From: Monoraphidium neglectum
Lineage: Eukaryota > Chlorophyta > Chlorophyceae > Sphaeropleales > Selenastraceae
Assembly: GCF_000611645.1 (NCBI RefSeq)
Contig: NW_014012790.1
Span: 1 to 11,275 of the forward strand
DNA: 11,275 bases
Reading direction: 5' to 3'
The translations under genes were made by a program, and so were the position numbers. Below are positions 7,097-11,275 of this stretch, piece by piece. The number at the start of each line of letters is the position of its first letter. The stretch's first letter is position 1. The notes under the pieces are model-generated. The model searched no databases, was not told where the DNA came from, and saw only the letters and a program-made list of their open reading frames with translations.

Positions 7097-9204
7097 TCAC
7101 CCGCACATTTGCCGCTGCCATGCGTCTGGCGTCATCAGACCACCGATAGCCCCTGCTGCCACAGAGCTGCCGCCCCCGCTGCCCGTCCCTGCCACTGCTG
7201 GGTCAGCAGTCATCGTGTATTCCGCCAGCGCGCCGGCCCACGAGCGCCCCGTCCCGCTGCCGCCGCCACCGAGCGCTGGGCAGAACTCGCGCCTGAACGC
7301 GGCGGGCAGGCGTGCAGCTTCCCCAAGAGGCAGTGCGCACACCGCGGCCGGCAGGCGAGCGAGCAGGGTGGCCACAGGCGCGCGGAGCTGGGGCGCAACC
7401 AGGACTCCAACCGCTGCGCGGCGCAGGGTAGTGTCTGTGGTGGCAATCCATTTGGGGGCACGCACGAGGGGCGGCAGGTCGAGTGATTAAGTCGAGTGAT
7501 TAAGTCGAGGGTTTCATCGGTGCTGCGAGTTGGCTTTTTGCAGCTCGTGCGACCAGGCCCTGGTGAGCGTCGCGGTTGCATTCTTGCCCCTGGCGAGGTG
7601 GGCGGCGGTGGCCGCCGCCCGAATAGTCCCGTTCAGCACGGCCGTCAGCGGCACTTGCGACAGGCGGGGCAGCGCCGCGCGCAGGCCCTTGATGTTGGCC
7701 GCCACCGCGTCCGCCTTGACCTCGGACTTGAATTCCAGGATGCGCTGCGCTGTGGCGTTGTCCGCCTGCGGTGCAGGTGAACCGCATGGCAGCGCCCCGG
7801 TTTCATGAGCACAGGGCAGCACGATAACTCTGAGTGACTGCACAAACCCCAACCTTGGGGTATATCAATCCCGCAAAGACAGGATTGCGCTGCACAATGC
7901 AGTCAAATCAAAAGCCGTTGACGTCCCCATCCAACTCAGTCAGACACGCACGCTGAGGCCGGCGGCTTACGTGGTACCGTCCGGTCTCGCACGCCTCGGA
8001 GGGGCGCTTGAGCAAATCGCACAGCCGCGCGTGCAGCACGCCGCTGCGCACGCGGCCCATGGACAATTGGGTGACGATCGGCACCAGAGCCACGTCGTAC
8101 GGGCACTGCGGGGCCGGCGCCGCCGGGTGTTTGGGCGAGGTGCTTGGATCGGTCAACAGAGCGCTGCCAGAGCCGCTCGCCACGTGCCAGCAGACCGGCA
8201 TGTGCCCGCGTTGCGCGCCGCTCAAGTCTGCGCCTCGTCTTCGCCAATGATCTCTTGTCCAAGTGCCATGGCTTGAAAAACTGAACACAATAACGCCACT
8301 CCCTGCACTCACAAGCCCCACCCAATGACTCACCAGCTGCCACCGAATCTGAAGAGGGATCTTCGCTAGCTTGGCCGGCGGCACCTGGCAGAGCGCGTCC
8401 GGCATAGCGCCAAACGCCGCCCCAAGGGGCGAAAGCCCGACGAGCACGGCCGTCCGTGCCACCCACTGCGCCGCCGCGGCAGGCCCGCTCTGCGAGGACG
8501 CCTCCAGGCGGTGGTGCAGCGGGCCCAAGGCGTCGCCGCTGGCTGTGCCTGTGAGGTTGCAGGCGTCCTGAGGGTACAGCAGCACATTGCACACTCGCTT
8601 CTGCAGCCTGGTGGCTGCGGTGGTGTTGTCGGCCGCCAGCAGCGCAAGCGCACTGCCGAGGTTCACAGGGTTGCTGGCAGCCTTCTCGATCCTGGCGTCG
8701 TTGGTTAGACCGGCGTAGCCGAGCCGAGGCACCCATGCCAGCCTGGCAATGTGATTCAGAGGGCACAGCTGTGGCAGCAGGAATGGTTTGTGGGTAGCAC
8801 TGAGCTTGAGGTGATGTGCGGGGAGCTTGCCGTTCCAACTGCTGCCATGCACCGCTCAGGGCAATTGGGGGTGCCGCGTTGAATCTGCTGACACGGGGCA
8901 GACACTGTCCAGCAAAGTGCGGTGCGCCTCTCGTCCCGGCGGGTTTACTGGTTGCTGGGTGGGGGTCGCGCACCTCATCGGTGACTGAGGCGGGCAGTGA
9001 GGCAATCCCCTGGGTCCCCAGGCCGCACAGCTCAGAGGGGAGCGACTGGAAGAACGCGCGCAACGCCGGCCCTGTCGCAGCGGGCGGCAGCACGCGCTCC
9101 AGCCAGCGCAGGTGCAGCGGCAGCGGCGCGCTTGCCGTGCCGCCTGTGTAGGCAGCCAAGCATACCACGAAAAGTAGCAGGTGGCAGGTCAAGGCAGGCC
9201 TCAT
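7097..9204 (-). CDS. Secreted repeat protein with three Cys-x18-Cys-Pro modules, 5 exons, 438 residues
   Basis: Not a family I recognise. Exons on the minus strand: 9204..8974, 8768..8334, 8105..7971, 7765..7588, 7434..7097. Introns 1-3 are GT-AG in phase 0; intron 4 is GC-AG in phase 1. Residues 1-26 are a signal peptide (core LLLFVVCLAAYTGGTASA). The mature protein has Cys pairs 60/79, 204/223 and 359/378, each C-x18-C followed by Pro and each preceded by a segment like LPSELC, MPDALC or LPAAVC. Modules 1 and 2 also carry a second pair, C-x9-C (137/147 and 251/261: RVCNVLLYPQDAC, RLCDLLKRPSEAC). The third module runs into a Gly-rich tail (about 381-420). Several N-glycosylation sequons (NTT, NLT, NAT, NGT) fit a secreted protein. 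The exact x18 spacing spans two exon joins, which supports them. The 3' end is uncertain: the stop overlaps a GTGAGC donor at 7100, so one more exon is possible. Confidence 0.7.
7478..7509. repeat. 13-bp tandem repeat, 2.5 copies, inside the GC-AG intron
   Basis: Unit gtcgagtgattaa at 7478-7490 and 7491-7503, with a partial third copy to 7509. On the sense (minus) strand each full copy reads ttaatcactcgac and contains CTTAATC at its junction, resembling a branch-point consensus. The copies lie roughly 50-70 nt upstream of the exon-5 acceptor. If the region were translated instead, a TGA (7516-7514) and a TAA within the repeat would stop the frame. Confidence 0.9.
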
Positions 9205-9956
9205 TTGTGAAGGTTGTGGAGTCGCTGGCTATGGTGAATGCTGCAACAAAGTGTTTGATTCTTTCAGAGGAGGCACCCAATTCTTTTCCAAGCAAACGAA
9301 TAGTTCAGCTCCACACACTACAACTAAACAAGCGGAAGGGCGACGGGGACGGGACTTTCGGTGGTCTTGCGGAGCTGCTGGAGGGCGGCTACGGCCTTGA
9401 CAACTCCGTCGGCGATCACACCGAAATTTCAAGGTTCAGAGATGACTGTTGGATGTCCGGTGCGACATGCAGTCCCTTGTCCCGGCTTGAATTTTTGGCC
9501 AAATGGCCAAAATTAATGTTCACACGACCTGCAGCTGACCTGGCCAGTGCGTACCATGCAACATGGTGCAGTCTGCACCTACTGAGTAGAAGCACACTGT
9601 CTTGGACTGCTGGACGCAGAATCAGGGGCACGCTGAATCACAGCAGCATGTCGTGATGATTAGGAGCACTAAAGCTGGTAAACAAAGGACCAGATTGCAA
9701 AAAGTGTAGCATGCATATGTGCACACGCGTCGAAGCAAAGCAACACCTGCACGTGGCAACATCAGATTGCGTTTGCAAGCGCCGCTCGTCGTTCAAATGG
9801 CTGCCTGGGTGCCCCTCGACACAGTCATCACACAGTATGCATCATACCATGACAAGCACAGCCATTCCGCTCCAAACAGTAGTCAAAAACGATTGCATGT
9901 AAACAGTTTGATGATGCCAGCATGCCCTCCCCCCAAAGGAAGCATCCAGTCGTTGA
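9205..9956. other. Spacer upstream of the repeat-protein gene and downstream of the third minus-strand gene
   Basis: About 750 bp between two minus-strand genes, probably carrying the 3' UTR of the right-hand gene and the promoter of the repeat-protein gene. A 219-codon plus-strand frame (8997-9656) overlaps exon 1 of the repeat-protein gene and looks like a shadow. The region holds an inverted repeat at 9493-9512 and a 31-codon coding-like minus-strand fragment at 9324-9419. No RNA gene was seen. Confidence 0.45.
9493..9512. promoter_or_regulatory. Inverted repeat TTTTGGCCA-aa-TGGCCAAAA
   Basis: Perfect 9-bp arms around a 2-bp spacer in a locally AT-rich stretch, about 290 bp upstream of the ATG (9204) of the repeat-protein gene. 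The symmetry suits a dimeric DNA-binding protein. Its role as a regulatory site is inference from position only. Confidence 0.4.
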
Positions 9957-10455
9957 CTACCACAGCCGCCACCCCGAGCCGCTGCTGCCCTCGCGCTCCC
10001 GCCGCCGCTCCGCAGCCGCGTTGAGCGCCGCGACCACCTTGTCTTTCGGCGGCTCCTCCCAGCTCTCAAGCAGCACTGTGTCCTCAATGCCGCTGGAATC
10101 CTCTGTAAGGGTGCGCCATTGCAGAAAGACGTGTGACATTTTTGGTGGAGTCTGTGCAGTATGCAAGCTGTTCAGGTTTGACCTTAAGTGTCAGCTTGGC
10201 CACGCCACAGCTATGCGCGCGCGGGCGCGATGGCTCACAACCCCTGCTCACCTGCCGTCGCATTGAATGTGGGCGCAAGCTGCACCACTGATAGCTGCCG
10301 TGTCAGCAAAGCTGGGTGCATTCGCTGGCATCCCTGCACTCATACCACGCATCTCTTTGCACAGCTGCACCTTTCATCTTTATCACACCTCCAGCCCCCC
10401 ATTGATGCACGGGCATGTGCACACATGCAGGCGCGCGCACACACACACACGCATA

Positions 10456-10487
<32 letters not shown>

Positions 10488-10753
10488 GACACACACAGAC
10501 ACACACACACACACATACACATACACACACACAATTCTCACCGCTGCTTGAGGCGTAGAGCCTCCAGGGCTCCCCCCAGCCGGCCGTGAGGCAGCCGAAG
10601 GCGCTGCCCCTGCTGGTCCGCACTATGCGTGCAGTGTAGAGGGGCCGCCACCCCGCGTCATCGATCAGCTCCCTGGCCCTCGCTTTGACGTCCCTGCATG
10701 ACGGATGTGTTTGTGTGTGTGTGTGTGTGTGCGCGTGCGTGCATGTGTTGTGT

Positions 10754-10802
<49 letters not shown>

Positions 10803-11275
10803 GATGCACGATCAGAGAGCGTTGGTGTGTGCCTGTGTGTGTTCCGTGTGCGTGTGCGCGCGCATGTATGTGTTGTGGGCGCCGCGTGTGTCAGGCGATG
10901 ACTGATGACACACAGATCACAGATGCCGCTCTCTTTGCCAGGTGCAACGCCATACGCCCCCCGCCGCAGGGAGGGCGGGATAGAGCATGCTGGCGCGACA
11001 CGGTATCGTGCCCGACCAAGGCTCTACAGTCCGCAAACTCCCAGCAGCCACCCCAGCTGCCACATCCCGGTGAATCTGCACCTCTGCCAGGGCTGCCCGA
11101 TGTCCGCCGCGCCCGTCCAGTCGGCCACCACCACCAGCGCCTGGTCGGGCCGCGTGGGCTGCGCCCCAAACCCGCCCTCGCACAGCTTTGCAAAGGGGCC
11201 GAACGTGGCGTTGACGACAATGCCCGCCAGGACGAGGTCCTTCATCTGCCACACGCCCAGGCCTGCGGGGCGCAA
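9957..11275 (-). CDS. 3' part of an unidentified gene, possibly DUF1995-like (partial at window edge)
   Basis: Three minus-strand exons: 11262..11082 (after an acceptor ccccgcag at the window edge), 10693..10542 and 10102..9957 (stop TAG). The donors and acceptors are GT-AG and the phases agree (2, then 1). About 159 residues are visible. They include KDLVLAGIVVNATFGPFAKL, ALVVVADWTGAADIGQPW, ARELIDDAGWRPLYTARIV, SAFGCLTAGWGEPWRLY and a charged C-terminal end with LLESWEEPPKDKVVAALN and AAERRREREG. The pattern of a hydrophobic strand, then a Trp/Tyr region, then G-W-x-x-P-W-R-L-Y, then E-x-P-x-x-x-V recalls chloroplast DUF1995 proteins. That is a weak memory-based match, and no catalytic motif is visible. 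The N-terminal part, which would show a transit peptide, lies outside the window. The exon structure is more certain than the identity. The middle exon (152 nt) is not a multiple of three. Confidence 0.65.
10439..10533. repeat. (CA)n microsatellite in the last intron of the right-hand gene
   Basis: Nearly pure CA tract on the plus strand, interrupted by gcatacgca and by CAGA and CATA units. It lies in the intron 10541..10103. On the transcribed sense (minus) strand it is a GU tract that begins about seven bases after the donor GTGAGAATT. Confidence 0.95.
10706..10877. repeat. (GT)n microsatellite in the upstream intron of the right-hand gene
   Basis: GT-rich tract on the plus strand with a pure (TG)22 core at about 10757-10801 and imperfect flanks. 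It lies in the intron 11081..10694. On the sense strand it is a CA tract ending about a dozen bases before the acceptor at 10694. Confidence 0.95.

Noticed and set aside
7514..7516. TGA as the true stop of the repeat-protein gene
   Set aside because: Possible, but 7101-7434 in the same frame carries the third module with exact spacing, so an intron removing this TGA is the better explanation.
7908..8852. 314-codon minus-strand frame as a stand-alone gene
   Set aside because: Its 5' part before 8768 and the piece 8333-8106 behave as introns with good splice sites, and it lacks a signal peptide. It is exons 2 and 3 plus introns of the repeat-protein gene.
7936..9204. Single 422-codon minus-strand reading frame as one uninterrupted protein
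   Set aside because: After residue 77 it becomes Arg/Gln-rich low-complexity sequence. Splicing at GTGCGC (8973) into another frame gives coherent sequence and the repeated C-x18-C-P motif.
8997..9656. 219-codon plus-strand frame
   Set aside because: Its first part is antisense to the signal-peptide exon of the repeat-protein gene and the rest has no recognisable feature.
10303..10905. Val/Cys and Thr/His repeat proteins predicted across the CA/GT tracts
   Set aside because: Artefacts of dinucleotide repeats in introns on both strands; the real exon there is 10693..10542.
1..11275. CRISPR array, tRNA/rRNA genes, transposon with terminal repeats
   Set aside because: The only arrays are microsatellites, a 33-bp coding duplication and a 13-bp tandem repeat. 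No cloverleaf, rRNA segment, transposase motif or paired terminal repeats were recognised by eye.

Overview
The window looks like nuclear DNA of a green alga, most likely a chlorophyte and possibly a trebouxiophyte. It is GC-rich and has intron-dense genes with short exons (44-435 nt) and introns of about 150-440 nt. Donors are mostly GTG[A/C]G-like. There are long CA/GT microsatellites, secreted proteins with Ser/Pro linkers, and no bacterial operon layout. The species call is inference. Most long open frames are read-throughs or shadows, so the gene models below come from joining exons whose splice phases and protein motifs agree.

Layout, left to right. (1) 1-399, minus strand: the 5' part of a gene whose second exon carries an F-box-like motif and runs off the left edge. 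(2) 400-1569: a divergent intergenic region of about 1.2 kb with two CACGTG motifs, a possible extra upstream exon and a TATA-like site. (3) 1570-6051, plus strand: a complete 12-exon gene for a 634-residue secreted protein. It has a signal peptide, then a domain resembling a family of bacterial secreted hypothetical proteins, then a Ser/Pro linker and a C-terminal beta-rich domain. (4) 6052-7096: the convergent intergenic region, with two adjacent perfect palindromes. (5) 7097-9204, minus strand: a five-exon gene for a 438-residue secreted protein that I do not recognise. It holds three copies of an exact Cys-x18-Cys-Pro module. (6) 9205-9956: the spacer upstream of that gene, with an inverted repeat and an orphan coding-like fragment. 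(7) 9957-11275, minus strand: the 3' part of a third minus-strand gene with at least three exons, possibly of the DUF1995 type. Its middle exon lies between complementary CA and GT tracts.

I see no evidence that these genes share a pathway. Two of the four encode secreted proteins (wall, surface or extracellular). The strongest candidate for something undescribed is the Cys-x18-Cys-Pro repeat protein. Its three modules independently support the chosen splice sites, including an unusual GC-AG intron that carries a duplicated branch-point-like motif.
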